In this document: positions 34,191-44,469 of the stretch, piece after piece
Numbering within the stretch: the stretch's first letter is position 1
Layout of the letters: each line of letters opens with the position of its first letter
Made by a program: the position numbers and the translations under genes
Notes under the pieces: generated by a model
The model's database searches: none
What the model saw: the letters and a program-made list of their open reading frames with translations, nothing else
Told to the model about the DNA's origin: nothing
Assembly: GCA_002412775.1 (NCBI GenBank)
Contig: DHVT01000015.1
Span: forward strand, 62,001 to 126,000
Source of the DNA: Firmicutes bacterium UBA5201
Lineage (GTDB): Bacteria; Bacillota; Clostridia; Peptostreptococcales; Acidaminobacteraceae
Reading direction: 5' to 3'
DNA length: 64,000 bases

Positions 34191-36630
34191 GCTGTTACAA
34201 CGAGACAACATCAATGAAGCATTGAAATCCACATCAAGGTTTCAACTTTCAGTAATATCTGCACCAATGGGTTATGGAAAGACGACAGCAGTACGTGAAT
34301 TTTTTAGAAAAAATGACATCAGTCACAGTTGGCTGTGTCTAAATGGCGCTTCTGCAAATAATGGTTATTTCTGGGAACAACTTATTCGGCAATTACCCGA
34401 GGATTTTAAAAAAATGAAAAATGATTTGCAAGGGGTGGGATTTCCATCTGAAAACACCAAGATGGCTCGTGTGATTGAGACGTTTTCAGAAATATCTAAC
34501 GACAAAGATTTTTACTTGGTCTTTGACGATTATCATTATGCTGAAAATGACTTGTTAAACCATTTTGTGGAAACCATTACCAAGAGTGAAATTCAAAATT
34601 TCCATCTTATGATTGTCAGCCGACATTTGCCTAAAATAAATATATCAGAACTGAGTTTGAAAGATCTGGCAATACAAATCGATATTGAATTATTCCGTTT
34701 TACAAATGAGGATGTAAGGCGCTATTTTACCTTAATGAATTTTCCTATGAAAAAGGCAGACATAGCCAATATTCAATACATTGCAGAAGGTTGGATATCC
34801 GCCATATATCTCATATATAGAGGATTAAGAAGCGGTATTCCACTGCAGAACATAACTGCTGTGGAAACTCTTTTAAAAACTGCCATATTTGATGCATATA
34901 ATGATGAGACAAAGACCGCATTGTGTGCACTAGCAACCTTAAAAACCTTTACACTCGATTTAGCAGATCGTGCTACTGGAATAAATGGAATTATAATGAT
35001 CATAAAAGAGTTATATAGAGAAAATGCATTTATTGAGTGGGATGAGCGTTCTGGAGTCTATACAATACATAGTGTGTTCGCAAGATTTTTAAAAGTTGAA
35101 GCATCTCTCTATGGTTTGGATTTGAAAGAAATCAACAAACAAGCCGGGATATGGTACCTTGATCATCATGATTTTACTCAGGCATTTCGGTATCTTATAA
35201 GAGGTGAAGCCTATGATACTTTGCTGGAAGTATTGGAGAGACCTGCATTATATATTAGTGCAAATGACAGACCAATACTTTTTCAAGCATTTGATCAAAT
35301 CCCTCAGGAGCTTAAAGATTGCCATCCCATTGCTTTAGTAAAATACATACTCATTTTTGTCATAACTGGGAATCGCAAGCGAGGATTGGAACTTCTAAAT
35401 CAATTTGAGAGTGATTTGTTTCGGAATAATTATCATGTGCATTTCGTAGAAATTCAAGCTGCAATCCACGTGATAAAAGTATTCCTAAATTTTAATGATG
35501 CAAACGTAATGAAGTGTCATATTGATGCTGCTCTTGAACTTTTAAATGGTGAGAATTGTGTAATCTGCAGTTCGCAGGGGCCATTTTCATTTGGGAGTCC
35601 CCATTTTACATTCATCTATTATAAAGAGGTTGGTGCCTATAAAAAGACATCCGAAATTTCACTGGAAAAGTATGCTCAGCTTTCTTGGGGGAATGGTACA
35701 GGTGCGGACGTCTTGTCTTTAGCAGAGTATTCGCTAGAGACAGGAAATTTTAGTGTGGTAGAGGACGCAGCCTATAAGGCAATCTATAGGGCAAAAACTC
35801 AAAAACAGCATTCTATAGAAGTCTGTGCCTCATTGACGCTTGCACGATTATATCTGCTTCAAGACAAGTACGAAGAGGCTTTATTATTGCTGAGTGACCT
35901 TTCTGAAGAGGTAGCATCCAACGCTGAAACCATTCTACTAGATACTTATGATCTCTGCCTTGGCTATTTTTATGCATGCACAGGTGAAATCAAAAAAATA
36001 CCCAACTGGATTAAAGAAGGTGATATGACGGTAAATTCACTTTTATTTCAAGGGTTGGTATTTTCTTATATCGTTTATGGAAAAATATTGATATTGTTAG
36101 GTGATTGGGTGAAAGCTGAAGCATTATGTGAGACTTTCACACCTTATTTTGACGTGTTTCATAATCAATTGGGGTACCTTCACAATTATATTCATTTATC
36201 CATAGCTGCTCACAAACAGGGTAACAATAGGAAAGCGAAAATGAATCTTAGCAATGCACTTAAAATTGGACATGCAGACAATATTGTGACTCCCTTCATA
36301 GAAAATAGTGCTCTTCTACTGCCATTGCTTAATGACATGACTAAAGAAGATTTCGAGGAAATGGGGTATATTAAACGAATCACTAATCTTTGTACTGATT
36401 ATTCGCCGTTATTCACCCGAACAGTTTTCAATAAAAATCCCCTTTCACATCGGGAAATGGAAGTGATTGAACTTCTGTCAAACGGACTTAGTCGCATAGA
36501 GATAGCAGAAAAAATGTATTTATCTACTGGGACCATCCGTTCCCACATACAAAATATTTACATAAAGCTAAACGTCAATAAAAAAGGTGAAGCACTGAAA
36601 AAAGCAATTGAAATGGGAATCATATCTTAA
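34174..36630 (+). CDS. LuxR family regulator of the LAL/MalT type
   Basis: 818 residues. N-terminal STAND-type NTPase with Walker A APMGYGKTT (about 30-38) and YLVFDDYHYAEND as Walker B region; a long helical TPR-like middle; C-terminal LuxR helix-turn-helix (about 755-815; LSHREMEVIELLSNGLSRIEIAEKMYLSTGTIRSHIQNIYIKL). MalT-type proteins are ATP-dependent activators triggered by a small inducer. Start ATG follows GGAGGAG. The next genes in the same direction are a DUF2442 protein and a giant SLH protein, which are its likely targets, by position only. Confidence 0.9.
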   Translation: MYTKPRLLQRDNINEALKSTSRFQLSVISAPMGYGKTTAVREFFRKNDISHSWLCLNGASANNGYFWEQLIRQLPEDFKKMKNDLQGVGFPSENTKMARVIETFSEISNDKDFYLVFDDYHYAENDLLNHFVETITKSEIQNFHLMIVSRHLPKINISELSLKDLAIQIDIELFRFTNEDVRRYFTLMNFPMKKADIANIQYIAEGWISAIYLIYRGLRSGIPLQNITAVETLLKTAIFDAYNDETKTALCALATLKTFTLDLADRATGINGIIMIIKELYRENAFIEWDERSGVYTIHSVFARFLKVEASLYGLDLKEINKQAGIWYLDHHDFTQAFRYLIRGEAYDTLLEVLERPALYISANDRPILFQAFDQIPQELKDCHPIALVKYILIFVITGNRKRGLELLNQFESDLFRNNYHVHFVEIQAAIHVIKVFLNFNDANVMKCHIDAALELLNGENCVICSSQGPFSFGSPHFTFIYYKEVGAYKKTSEISLEKYAQLSWGNGTGADVLSLAEYSLETGNFSVVEDAAYKAIYRAKTQKQHSIEVCASLTLARLYLLQDKYEEALLLLSDLSEEVASNAETILLDTYDLCLGYFYACTGEIKKIPNWIKEGDMTVNSLLFQGLVFSYIVYGKILILLGDWVKAEALCETFTPYFDVFHNQLGYLHNYIHLSIAAHKQGNNRKAKMNLSNALKIGHADNIVTPFIENSALLLPLLNDMTKEDFEEMGYIKRITNLCTDYSPLFTRTVFNKNPLSHREMEVIELLSNGLSRIEIAEKMYLSTGTIRSHIQNIYIKLNVNKKGEALKKAIEMGIIS

Positions 36631-36712
36631 AAATACGTCTTTTTGGTAGATGTTTCTAATGATTGGAATCTTTTATACTTGTATAAAGGATTCTTTTTTG
36701 TGGAGGTCAATC

Positions 36713-36943
36713 ATGAATAGTTATTTCAAAAGTGTAACCCCCTATGAGGATTATACATTAAGCATTGTTTTTGAAAATGACAATCACTTGGAAATCTCTA
36801 TGCTGAATGCTTTAAACCAAATTCGGTTCAGTCCCTTAAAAGACAAGAACATATGGATGAATTTGGATACGTATCCTACGCATCTAGAGTGGAACAAGGG
36901 GCTTTATCAGGTGACACTGAACATCGAAGAAATATTATATTAA
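36713..36943 (+). CDS. DUF2442 protein
   Basis: 76 residues. VTPYEDYTLSIVFENDNHLEISMLNAL, then FSPLKDKNIWMNLDT and a terminal HLEWNKGLYQVTLNIEEILY follow the DUF2442 pattern (a small domain often paired with toxin-like DUF4160 proteins). ATG 36713 follows GGAGGTC. No DUF4160 partner is present. It lies in the gap between the LAL regulator and the SLH protein. Confidence 0.8.
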   Translation: MNSYFKSVTPYEDYTLSIVFENDNHLEISMLNALNQIRFSPLKDKNIWMNLDTYPTHLEWNKGLYQVTLNIEEILY

Positions 36944-36979
36944 TTTTTTTATCGAAAAAATGATGGGGGAGGAACTCTA

Positions 36980-39900
36980 ATGAGTAAAACAATCAAAATA
37001 TGTATGAGTATGATGTTAGTATTAGTTCTTTTTGCTGGTGTCAGTCATGTTTATGCGGCAGAAGAAAGCGGTGCGTGGACAGGGGACTGGACTACAATCG
37101 GAAGTGTGTTTAGCCCGAATGGCATAAAAGGAATTGCAGTAGACAGTAAAGGTGATGTTTACATGTCGGATCCTTTTAGTCAGAGAGTATTGGTTTTACC
37201 TGCACAAAGTTCAACATGGAGAGGGTTGCAGAATAGTCCTTTTTCACTCGGAGATGAACCATGGGATGTGGCAGTGGATAGCAATGACACTATTTTTGTG
37301 TTGAACTCGATTCCTGCAACGAATGGAACAAGAGCGGTGTGGAAATATGTGAGCAGTACAGGTGAGTGGACAGACATTACCTATGGAACATTATTTAAAC
37401 AGCCAGAAGGTATTGCAGTGAGCCCCAATGGTGATATCTATGTTGCGGATACATACAACAATAAAATCAGGAAACTGGGAAATGGAAGCAATACTTGGAC
37501 TATAGTTGGAGATGATACTTTTGCGTTTAACATGCCATTTACAGAACCACGTGCAATTGGTGCGGATAGTGAAGGCAATATATATTCGACTTTTACGATT
37601 GGAGATGAGTCCTTTCTATGTATATTGCAAAGTGGTACAACTCAATGGAAACCATACAGTCAAGTCATTCCAACAAATGGCATGCCCTTTAAAGACCCGA
37701 CAGACATATTTGTGGACCATTTTGGAAATATATATGTAACAAAAATAGTGGGTAATGAGCTAGCGATACTTGCTAATGGTAATAATAATTGGGCTCACAT
37801 CAATAAGTCTCCAGATAAGTTTTCAGAATTATTTGGTGTAACTGTGGATCAAAATGGGTTTGTATATGTATCAGATTATGCTGATGGGTATGGAAGAATT
37901 CATAAACACCAAGGGTGGGCTAAAAAGTTAGTATGGAAGACACAGCCGCAGGCAGGTTATGCCGATGAGCCATTGACTCAGCAACCAGTGCTATGGCTTA
38001 CAGACAATTTGGGAAACAAAATGGATGGTGTCAACGGAAATCAGATAACTGTGCAATTGACCAACTCAGGTGGTGCGGTCTTAAGCAATAATTATGCGGT
38101 ATTGAATGATGGTGTTGCAACGTTTTCAAATCTGATGGTGGATCGAGCGGGAACTTATTCTTTGACAGCATCGGGAATGATTTCCCACAAAGATGTATGG
38201 TATATTGATAACCCGTATCAGCTTCCTCCAGCCATAAGTATAACGATTAGTTCCAGCAGCTCATTTACTGCAATTGAAAAACCAAGGGCTGCAACACCAA
38301 CAGCATCACCTTCAAGTGGTACTGTAATTCATTATACTTCAGAAGTCACCTTATCATGCAGTACACCAAGTGCAACACTGTACTATACTGTTGATGGAAG
38401 TACGCCATCCAGTAGCAGCACCAGTGGGGGCATAGTATCCATTCCATATGACCCCTCTACAGATACGCTAACCATAAAAGCATTTGCAACCGCGTCTGAT
38501 ATGTCTGACAGCAGTATTTCTGAATTCACATATACGGTTGATTATTCAGATGTTACACCGTCCAATAACATGCCGAGTGCAAGAATTCCTGTGTCTACTC
38601 AAAATGTATACATCGGTGAAATCACCAGTTTCAACGCTGCTGATATTGCGGAGGATCTGGATAATGATATATTGACCATCACAAGCTTTGTAAGTGAAAC
38701 GGACTTGACATTTGCAACAGCAAGTCTTGAGGCTGGAATCGTTACGATTACTGGAGTATCGGAAGGAGAAACGTCGATTATTGTTCGTGTCAGTGATGGG
38801 ATAGGGACAATTGATGTTACAGTACCAATTTCAGTATCTGAGATTGTGATACCTGTGAGTGCTGTTATCAGTCCTACGACGGGAAATTTTGATAAGTATT
38901 CGATTAAACAATCCGATGTGATTATCAACATTACTTGGAATAGCGCTACGTCTGTAAAAGATGTAAAAATGTCAGATATGTCTATTGGACACGATAACTT
39001 TACGGTTAGTGGTAATTCATTAACCATTAAGAAAGAGTATCTAGAAGCACAGTCAGAAGGTAACATAATTCTGCTTGTTGAGTTCAATGTTGGTGATGCT
39101 TCAATTTTCACCATTGATATTAGTGACTCAACACCTCAACAGGTAAATCATGCTCCATCATTAAAGGTTGGTGTACCATCAAAATCAAGTGTTAACATAT
39201 TGTTGAATACAAAATACACACTTGATCTTGCAAGCCTCTTTGAGGATGCAGACAGTGATCCACTGACATTTTGCGTATCAATAAACAATTTGGGGTCAAC
39301 TGAAGCTATGACAGTGTATGAATACACTCCGATTTTGTCAGGTGATACCATATTGGAATTCAAAGCGAATGACGGCAAGATGGATTCAATGGATACGTAT
39401 ACGGTGACACTGACAGCAAGTAAACCGTTAGTGCAGACCCATACCTTGACGTTAATAGCTGGAGCAGGTGGTAGTGTCACAGTGGGCATCAATGGAAATT
39501 ATGAGGCGGGTACTGTTATTGATATTACTGCAACAACTTTCAATAATTACAGATTCAATAAGTGGACATCTACAGAAGGTGGTTTGTTTGGTAATATGAA
39601 TAGTGCAATTACCACGTTTGTCATGCCATCAAATCCTGTAGTAATCACTGCCGATTTTTCATACACAGGAGGAGTTGTTTCTGATGATAGTAGTGAAAAA
39701 GAGACTACAAAGATTACAAAGGTTCCAGTCTCAAATAACAATGCAAATGTTTCTGGAAATGGAACGACAGTTTCAATACCGGTTACCTTTGATTCAGAAA
39801 AGAATATCACAACTGTTAGCTTAGGTAGTATTCAAGGGGACATTATCTTAAGTGGAAAAACGGTTGTAGTCACAGTACCCGCTATCCCTGGAGTAGATAC

Positions 39901-40906
39901 CTACGCAGTGGGGATTCCTATTGCTTATTTATCTACACCTGATGGAAAAGGGACACTAACATTTAATACCAATACAGGTAGCATCAACATCCCCACAGAC
40001 ATGATGAGTGGTATTGCAGGGGTGGCAGGTGATAATGTTGAAATCGTAATAGGTCGTGGAGATAAATCTAGTTTACCAGATAGTGTTAAAGCATTTATAG
40101 GTGATAGACCATTGATTCATTTGGAAGTGGTGATTGATGGAAATAAAGTTGAGTGGAATAATCCCAATAGCCCAGTGATTGTATCCATTCCTTATACTCC
40201 AACAGTGGAAGAACTTTCTGATCCAGAACATATTAATATTTGGTACATCGATGGTCAAGGGAATGTGGTGACAGTGCCATCTGGAAGGTATGATCCAGTT
40301 ACTGGAATGGTTACTTTCAAAATTACGCACTTTAGTAATTATGCAATAACATATAAGATAAGAACCTTTGATGATTTGAATAGTGTGCCTTGGGCCAAGC
40401 ATCAGATTCAGGTGCTCGCATCTAAAGAAATAATCAAGGAAAAAAACGATGATACATTTGGACCTCAAGACAAGATTACTAGAGCTGAATTCCTGTATTC
40501 ATTGGTTCGCACACTTGGAATTGATTCTGCATTTGTGGGAAACTTTGATGACATAGATCCAGAGTGCTATTATTATAACGAAGTAGCTATTGCTAGGAAA
40601 AGAGGAATTGCCAGTGGTACAGGAAATAACCAGTTTAGTCCGGATGTAGAAATCACAAGACAAGATATGATGGTATTGACCGAAAGAACAATTCGAATGC
40701 TGAACAAACTACAAACTACTCAAAAATCTTCAAATCTGGACAGATTTGTTGATAAATCCTTTGTATCTGCTTATGCAGTTGATTGTATCGCATCGTTGGT
40801 CAATGAGGGACTGATTGTAGGAAATGAGGACAACATCAACCCTTTGGGTAATGCAACAAGAGCTGAAGCAGCGGTATTTCTTTACAAGATATATAACAAA
40901 TATTGA
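36980..40906 (+). CDS. giant SLH-anchored surface protein with NHL-like propeller
   Basis: 1308 residues, exported (signal peptide 1-27). Residues about 30-310 form an NHL-type beta-propeller (repeats such as PEGIAVSPNGDIYVADTYNN). Then come an Ig-like part, a chitobiase C-terminal-like domain (ATLYYTVDGSTPSSSSTSGG), cadherin/calx-like segments (PSARIPVSTQNV, DLASLFEDADSDPLTF), a divergent InlB B-repeat (about 818-890, FNNYRFNKWTS), a beta-rich region, and C-terminal SLH repeats (about 1125-1308; AKHQIQVLASKEIIKEKNDDTFGPQDKITRAEFLYSLV). It should attach to secondary wall polymers and bind extracellular partners. GGGGGAGG precedes ATG. Confidence 0.9.
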   Translation: MSKTIKICMSMMLVLVLFAGVSHVYAAEESGAWTGDWTTIGSVFSPNGIKGIAVDSKGDVYMSDPFSQRVLVLPAQSSTWRGLQNSPFSLGDEPWDVAVDSNDTIFVLNSIPATNGTRAVWKYVSSTGEWTDITYGTLFKQPEGIAVSPNGDIYVADTYNNKIRKLGNGSNTWTIVGDDTFAFNMPFTEPRAIGADSEGNIYSTFTIGDESFLCILQSGTTQWKPYSQVIPTNGMPFKDPTDIFVDHFGNIYVTKIVGNELAILANGNNNWAHINKSPDKFSELFGVTVDQNGFVYVSDYADGYGRIHKHQGWAKKLVWKTQPQAGYADEPLTQQPVLWLTDNLGNKMDGVNGNQITVQLTNSGGAVLSNNYAVLNDGVATFSNLMVDRAGTYSLTASGMISHKDVWYIDNPYQLPPAISITISSSSSFTAIEKPRAATPTASPSSGTVIHYTSEVTLSCSTPSATLYYTVDGSTPSSSSTSGGIVSIPYDPSTDTLTIKAFATASDMSDSSISEFTYTVDYSDVTPSNNMPSARIPVSTQNVYIGEITSFNAADIAEDLDNDILTITSFVSETDLTFATASLEAGIVTITGVSEGETSIIVRVSDGIGTIDVTVPISVSEIVIPVSAVISPTTGNFDKYSIKQSDVIINITWNSATSVKDVKMSDMSIGHDNFTVSGNSLTIKKEYLEAQSEGNIILLVEFNVGDASIFTIDISDSTPQQVNHAPSLKVGVPSKSSVNILLNTKYTLDLASLFEDADSDPLTFCVSINNLGSTEAMTVYEYTPILSGDTILEFKANDGKMDSMDTYTVTLTASKPLVQTHTLTLIAGAGGSVTVGINGNYEAGTVIDITATTFNNYRFNKWTSTEGGLFGNMNSAITTFVMPSNPVVITADFSYTGGVVSDDSSEKETTKITKVPVSNNNANVSGNGTTVSIPVTFDSEKNITTVSLGSIQGDIILSGKTVVVTVPAIPGVDTYAVGIPIAYLSTPDGKGTLTFNTNTGSINIPTDMMSGIAGVAGDNVEIVIGRGDKSSLPDSVKAFIGDRPLIHLEVVIDGNKVEWNNPNSPVIVSIPYTPTVEELSDPEHINIWYIDGQGNVVTVPSGRYDPVTGMVTFKITHFSNYAITYKIRTFDDLNSVPWAKHQIQVLASKEIIKEKNDDTFGPQDKITRAEFLYSLVRTLGIDSAFVGNFDDIDPECYYYNEVAIARKRGIASGTGNNQFSPDVEITRQDMMVLTERTIRMLNKLQTTQKSSNLDRFVDKSFVSAYAVDCIASLVNEGLIVGNEDNINPLGNATRAEAAVFLYKIYNKY

Positions 40907-40913
40907 ATATAAG

Positions 40914-40956
40914 AAGCGGTTGCAAAACCAGTTCAATCAGTTTTGTAACTGCTTTT
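40914..40956 (+). terminator. terminator hairpin after SLH protein
   Basis: AAGCGGTTGCAAAAC / GTTTTGTAACTGCTT stem with an 11-base loop; short T-run. Confidence 0.65.
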
Positions 40957-41007
40957 AAGGCAAAATCAGCACCTTTATAAGGGGAAATGAAAATTTTGAT
41001 TACTAAA

Positions 41008-41072
41008 GCCATGGGTACTGAATGCCAAAGGCATTCCTTTAAATACCATGCGAACCAGGTACCACGACGTAT
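41008..41072. repeat. dispersed repeat, composite copy
   Basis: GGGTACTGAATGCCAAAGG module (41013) followed by GCGAACCAGGTACCACGACG: two modules of the family in reverse order relative to 30866-30985. Confidence 0.75.
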
Positions 41073-41121
41073 GAAATAATAAAAACCACACACCTGTTAG
41101 GTATGTGGTTAATCAACTTAC

Positions 41122-42585
41122 TTAATTCCATTGCCTAAGCACTGGATCGAAATGCATGCATCCTCTTATGAAGTCACAGAGTTTTTTCGAGAGCCCTTTA
41201 AAAGGTTGGTCTGATGAAAAGACCGTCTCATGATCTGGGGCTTCACCGGTTGCCATATAATACGCTGTAGCGCCGAGTGCGTAAATATCAGAGTAGATTC
41301 CTGTTTGAGAAAAACCGAACTGTTCAGGTGGTGCATAACCTCGCGTTCCTACGATGATCGTATCTGAATGGTTTTTTCTTTTGATTTTTCGTGAGGTTTC
41401 TATATCTATTAGGATCACGCTGCCATTCGGCCTAAGTAAAATATTGCTTGGTTTTACATCTCGAAACACGACTGGTGGCGATTGATTATGAAGGTTATGG
41501 AGTATACTTTTAATTTGGTCAGTGATCAAAAAGACATCCGATTCTGGAAATACGCCGTTCTTTTCTACCCATTCGCTAAGGCTCGTGCCTTCAAAGTAAG
41601 GTTTGATGCTATAGGTAAAGCGCTCACCTTTCCCCCAGGTTATAAGTTTTGCTATGCCAGGCACTTCAAGTGATTTGAGAGACGCTAAATCCGAAAAAAC
41701 GCCTTCTGATTTGGGCATTGCCTTGAGGGTTGCAAGCGCATCATTATCCTTGTCTTTAAGAATGTAGATTTGAGAATTTTGTCCTTCATAAATACGTTCT
41801 TTTATGTCATATTGATCAATGAGTATTTGACCAAAATCAGAGGTCATCAGATCATATTCCACGCTGGCTTCAAAAGCCGAAAATGCACTTTTCACATTAA
41901 AGTTCTGGCTCATTTGTTCACGAAGCATAAACACTTCAGCGTGTCTTTTGTAATAGCGGTCGGCAAAGAAAGCACCTAGAAAAACAAAAAGACTGAAGCT
42001 TATAAAAAAGCTCCAAAAAATCCACGATTCAACTTTAAACGCTTTCCCATTTCCGATCATTAGAATGTTATAGAAGGTTAAAACCAAAGCCCCGGAAGCC
42101 ATTAGAATCGGCAAAGTGATTTGAAACCCCTTAGGTGAACGGCTGGCTCTTTCTATAAACCCATGGACGCGTGATCTAATCAATAGAGATATTACGATTG
42201 AAAGTGAAACCATGATAATAAGAGCAATCCAATTGTAATATGTAATACTAAGATAATGGGTCAAATTCATAATATGGAGAAATATGCTAATAACTGCCTC
42301 TGCAACAGTTCCAGACATAAATATGAAAAAGTACAGCCAGGTCACTTGTAAAACATTGAGTTTAAGGCGCCAAGTGAATAGACCTACAAAAACAAACATC
42401 ACCACAAAAAGTCTGAAAGAGACAGGAACGATCGTGAATGCAGTAATCACCAATGAATAGCTGATTAGTGTTCCAATAGGCTTTTCAAATGAAAAGCGCC
42501 TTGCTTTAGGAGGCGTCAGAATTAGTATTGAGGAAGATAAAAGTATGAAGTTTAATAAAAAATTGATCATTGAGTTTGGATTCAA
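41122..42585 (-). CDS. membrane Ser/Thr protein kinase
   Basis: 487 residues from TTG 42585, which has GGAGGT 8 bases upstream. Residues 1-210 have about six or seven membrane helices; the kinase domain (about 255-487) is therefore cytoplasmic and C-terminal, the reverse of PrkC/PknB layout. Lys288 (ATLKAM), catalytic Asp376 in FRDVKPSN, metal Asp394 (LIDIE instead of DFG) and GTRGYAPPEQFG are present. The glycine loop is degenerate (YEGQNSQIY). It ends at DPVLRQWN, where related kinases carry a further RP-containing helix, so the last 20-30 residues may be lost. Substrate unknown. Confidence 0.87.
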   Translation of the reverse strand: MNPNSMINFLLNFILLSSSILILTPPKARRFSFEKPIGTLISYSLVITAFTIVPVSFRLFVVMFVFVGLFTWRLKLNVLQVTWLYFFIFMSGTVAEAVISIFLHIMNLTHYLSITYYNWIALIIMVSLSIVISLLIRSRVHGFIERASRSPKGFQITLPILMASGALVLTFYNILMIGNGKAFKVESWIFWSFFISFSLFVFLGAFFADRYYKRHAEVFMLREQMSQNFNVKSAFSAFEASVEYDLMTSDFGQILIDQYDIKERIYEGQNSQIYILKDKDNDALATLKAMPKSEGVFSDLASLKSLEVPGIAKLITWGKGERFTYSIKPYFEGTSLSEWVEKNGVFPESDVFLITDQIKSILHNLHNQSPPVVFRDVKPSNILLRPNGSVILIDIETSRKIKRKNHSDTIIVGTRGYAPPEQFGFSQTGIYSDIYALGATAYYMATGEAPDHETVFSSDQPFKGLSKKLCDFIRGCMHFDPVLRQWN

Positions 42586-42858
42586 GACAAATGACCTCCA
42601 GAAATTAAGGATTATATGTTTTATTATACCTAAACTTACAAAGAAAGCCATTAGAAATTTGTGGTAAAGGGATAAAACCAAGGTAGTATTCAGATTACGT
42701 TTTGTAATATTATTGAATATTCAGACAATATGTGTTAGTCTTAAGTTGATTAATGATGATTACAGACTATAGATCATAATTCTGGGAAAAAAGAGGGATT
42801 TAATTGTACCATGTTCCAAGGTTGATTTTAATCTTAAAATCTGAAGGAGGTATTTTCA

Positions 42859-43236
42859 ATGGCAAGTAAATTTCAAATAGTCAAAATAGATGACCAATTT
42901 AGGTTTCATCTAAAAGCCGTAAATGGTGAAATTATATTAAGTTCCCAACCTTACACATCTCTTGCATCATGTAAAAAAGGTATTGAGAGTATAAGAGTAA
43001 ATGCTCCAATCGCCCCTATTGAAGACCAAACTATTGAGGGATTTACAACAGAGAAGAATCCTAAATTTGAGGTATACGAATATAAAAACGGAGATTATCG
43101 TTTTAGATTAAAAGCAAAGAATGGAGAACTTATTGGTACAGGCGATAGATATAAATCTAAAGCTGGATGTCAAAATGGAATAGAATCCATAAAGAAAAAT
43201 TCTGTAGAAGCGATCATCGTAGAAGAAGAAAACTAG
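42859..43236 (+). CDS. YegP family (DUF1508) tandem-repeat protein
   Basis: 125 residues in two DUF1508 repeats: FQIVKIDDQFRFHLKAVNGEIILSSQ...CKKGIESI and FEVYEYKNGDYRFRLKAKNGELIGTGD...CQNGIESIKKN. Small soluble beta-rich proteins of unknown function, widespread. ATG follows GGAGG. Single-gene unit with its own terminator. Confidence 0.92.
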   Translation: MASKFQIVKIDDQFRFHLKAVNGEIILSSQPYTSLASCKKGIESIRVNAPIAPIEDQTIEGFTTEKNPKFEVYEYKNGDYRFRLKAKNGELIGTGDRYKSKAGCQNGIESIKKNSVEAIIVEEEN

Positions 43237-43295
43237 TATTATTTTGAATACAAGCTCATTAGGCTAGAAGTGCTTAAAAATGCATCGATTTTTAT

Positions 43296-43348
43296 ATACC
43301 GTTATTGGAATGATTTTGATATTATTCCGATAACGGTATTTTGTTTTT
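43296..43348 (+). terminator. rho-independent terminator
   Basis: ATACCGTTATTGGAAT / ATTCCGATAACGGTAT stem followed by TTTGTTTTT. Confidence 0.88.
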
Positions 43349-43350
43349 AG

Positions 43351-43508
43351 GTTACCGCCGTTACCACTAGGTCGGTATCTGGTACGCAGGATGGCCTAAA
43401 GGTTGATTGTTGTTTAGGTCAATCATAATGTAAAGACTTTTTTAACCAAATTTTAAGAAAATTCGTTCATAATAGTACCGTGTGAACCTGGTATCAAACG
43501 GCGGTTAG
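43351..43508. repeat. dispersed repeat with embedded 74-base direct repeat
   Basis: 43351-43390 is a decayed palindrome (TTACCGCCGTTACC ... GGTATCTGGTACGC). 43402-43475 is repeated at 44999-45072 with few changes. 43483-43506 is another half-unit (GAACCTGGTATC, AAACGGCGGTTA). Confidence 0.8.
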
Positions 43509-43605
43509 AAGATACACCTGGAGGGAAGTATTCATTCGTAATCAAGAGTTTGAACCGTATAAATTTGATTATGAAAAATATGCATTAAACTAATGAGGAG
43601 ATCCT

Positions 43606-44403
43606 ATGAAAATTTACGACACTGCAGCCTTGTACGGGCAAAACATGTCAGATGAGCAACAAAGCAAACTGATGGAATTTTATCGTGATTTGCTTGAAGA
43701 GTATGACATCGCTACAATTCATGATTGTACCATAGGGGCGGGTGGAACAACTATACCGCTGGCAAAACTGGGTTACAAAGTTTCAGGCTCCGATATCAGT
43801 GAAAATTTACTCGAGAGAACGAAGATAAACTTCAATGAGAGTGGGTATGAAATCGAATTGTTCAATTCAGATTTGAGAAACCTTGATACTGTTTTAAGAG
43901 AACCTGTTGATTGCATCATTTCAACAGGAAATTCACTACCCCACGTCACAAATGAAGGTGTTCGAGATTTTGTAAAGAATGCTTCAAAATGTCTTAACCC
44001 ACGAGGACTTCTATTTATAGATATTCGAAATTGGGACCAATTACTTGATGAAAAGCCACTTATAAAGACATGGGATCCAATCGTAATGACTGCAGAAGAA
44101 CATATCGGATTGCACCAGATATTCGTATGGCATGATGACCAAAGTGTCGAATTCGCTTTTGCGACAATCAAGGATGAAAACGGTAAGCACAAGGAAACCA
44201 AGATGCTATTCGCTCCGATGTACTATCCACTAAAACGGAGCACTTATGAAAGAATCCTTATGGATTATGGTTATGATTTAATCAACTATTATGATTTGGA
44301 TTCGATTTGGATTCATCCATCCCAGCAGAGACCAAAGAGTGGTTCTTTTGAAGCTGATTTTCATCAGATTGCTTGGTATGGTATATTGGCACAAAAGAAG
44401 TAA
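43606..44403 (+). CDS. SAM-dependent methyltransferase, glycine/sarcosine N-methyltransferase-like
   Basis: 265 residues, class I methyltransferase. Motif I region IHDCTIGAGGTTIPLAKLGY, acidic VSGSDISENLL, SDLRNL and CIISTGNSLPHV as motif IV. The LFIDIRNWDQLLDEKP segment resembles glycine/sarcosine methyltransferases, but single-gene context gives no support for betaine synthesis. Start ATG follows GAGGAG. Isolated between two repeat blocks, which is the usual setting of genes in this section. Confidence 0.85.
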   Translation: MKIYDTAALYGQNMSDEQQSKLMEFYRDLLEEYDIATIHDCTIGAGGTTIPLAKLGYKVSGSDISENLLERTKINFNESGYEIELFNSDLRNLDTVLREPVDCIISTGNSLPHVTNEGVRDFVKNASKCLNPRGLLFIDIRNWDQLLDEKPLIKTWDPIVMTAEEHIGLHQIFVWHDDQSVEFAFATIKDENGKHKETKMLFAPMYYPLKRSTYERILMDYGYDLINYYDLDSIWIHPSQQRPKSGSFEADFHQIAWYGILAQKK

Positions 44404-44469
44404 TATATGAGAATCAGGTGTTTCGATTGAAAACACTAGGGACACTGCATCCAAAAGGAGTTACTAATT

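Noticed and set aside
43441..43475. Pho box in the 74-base repeat
   Set aside because: Only a loose match to TTAACA-type direct repeats; kept as a remark in the finding and not annotated.
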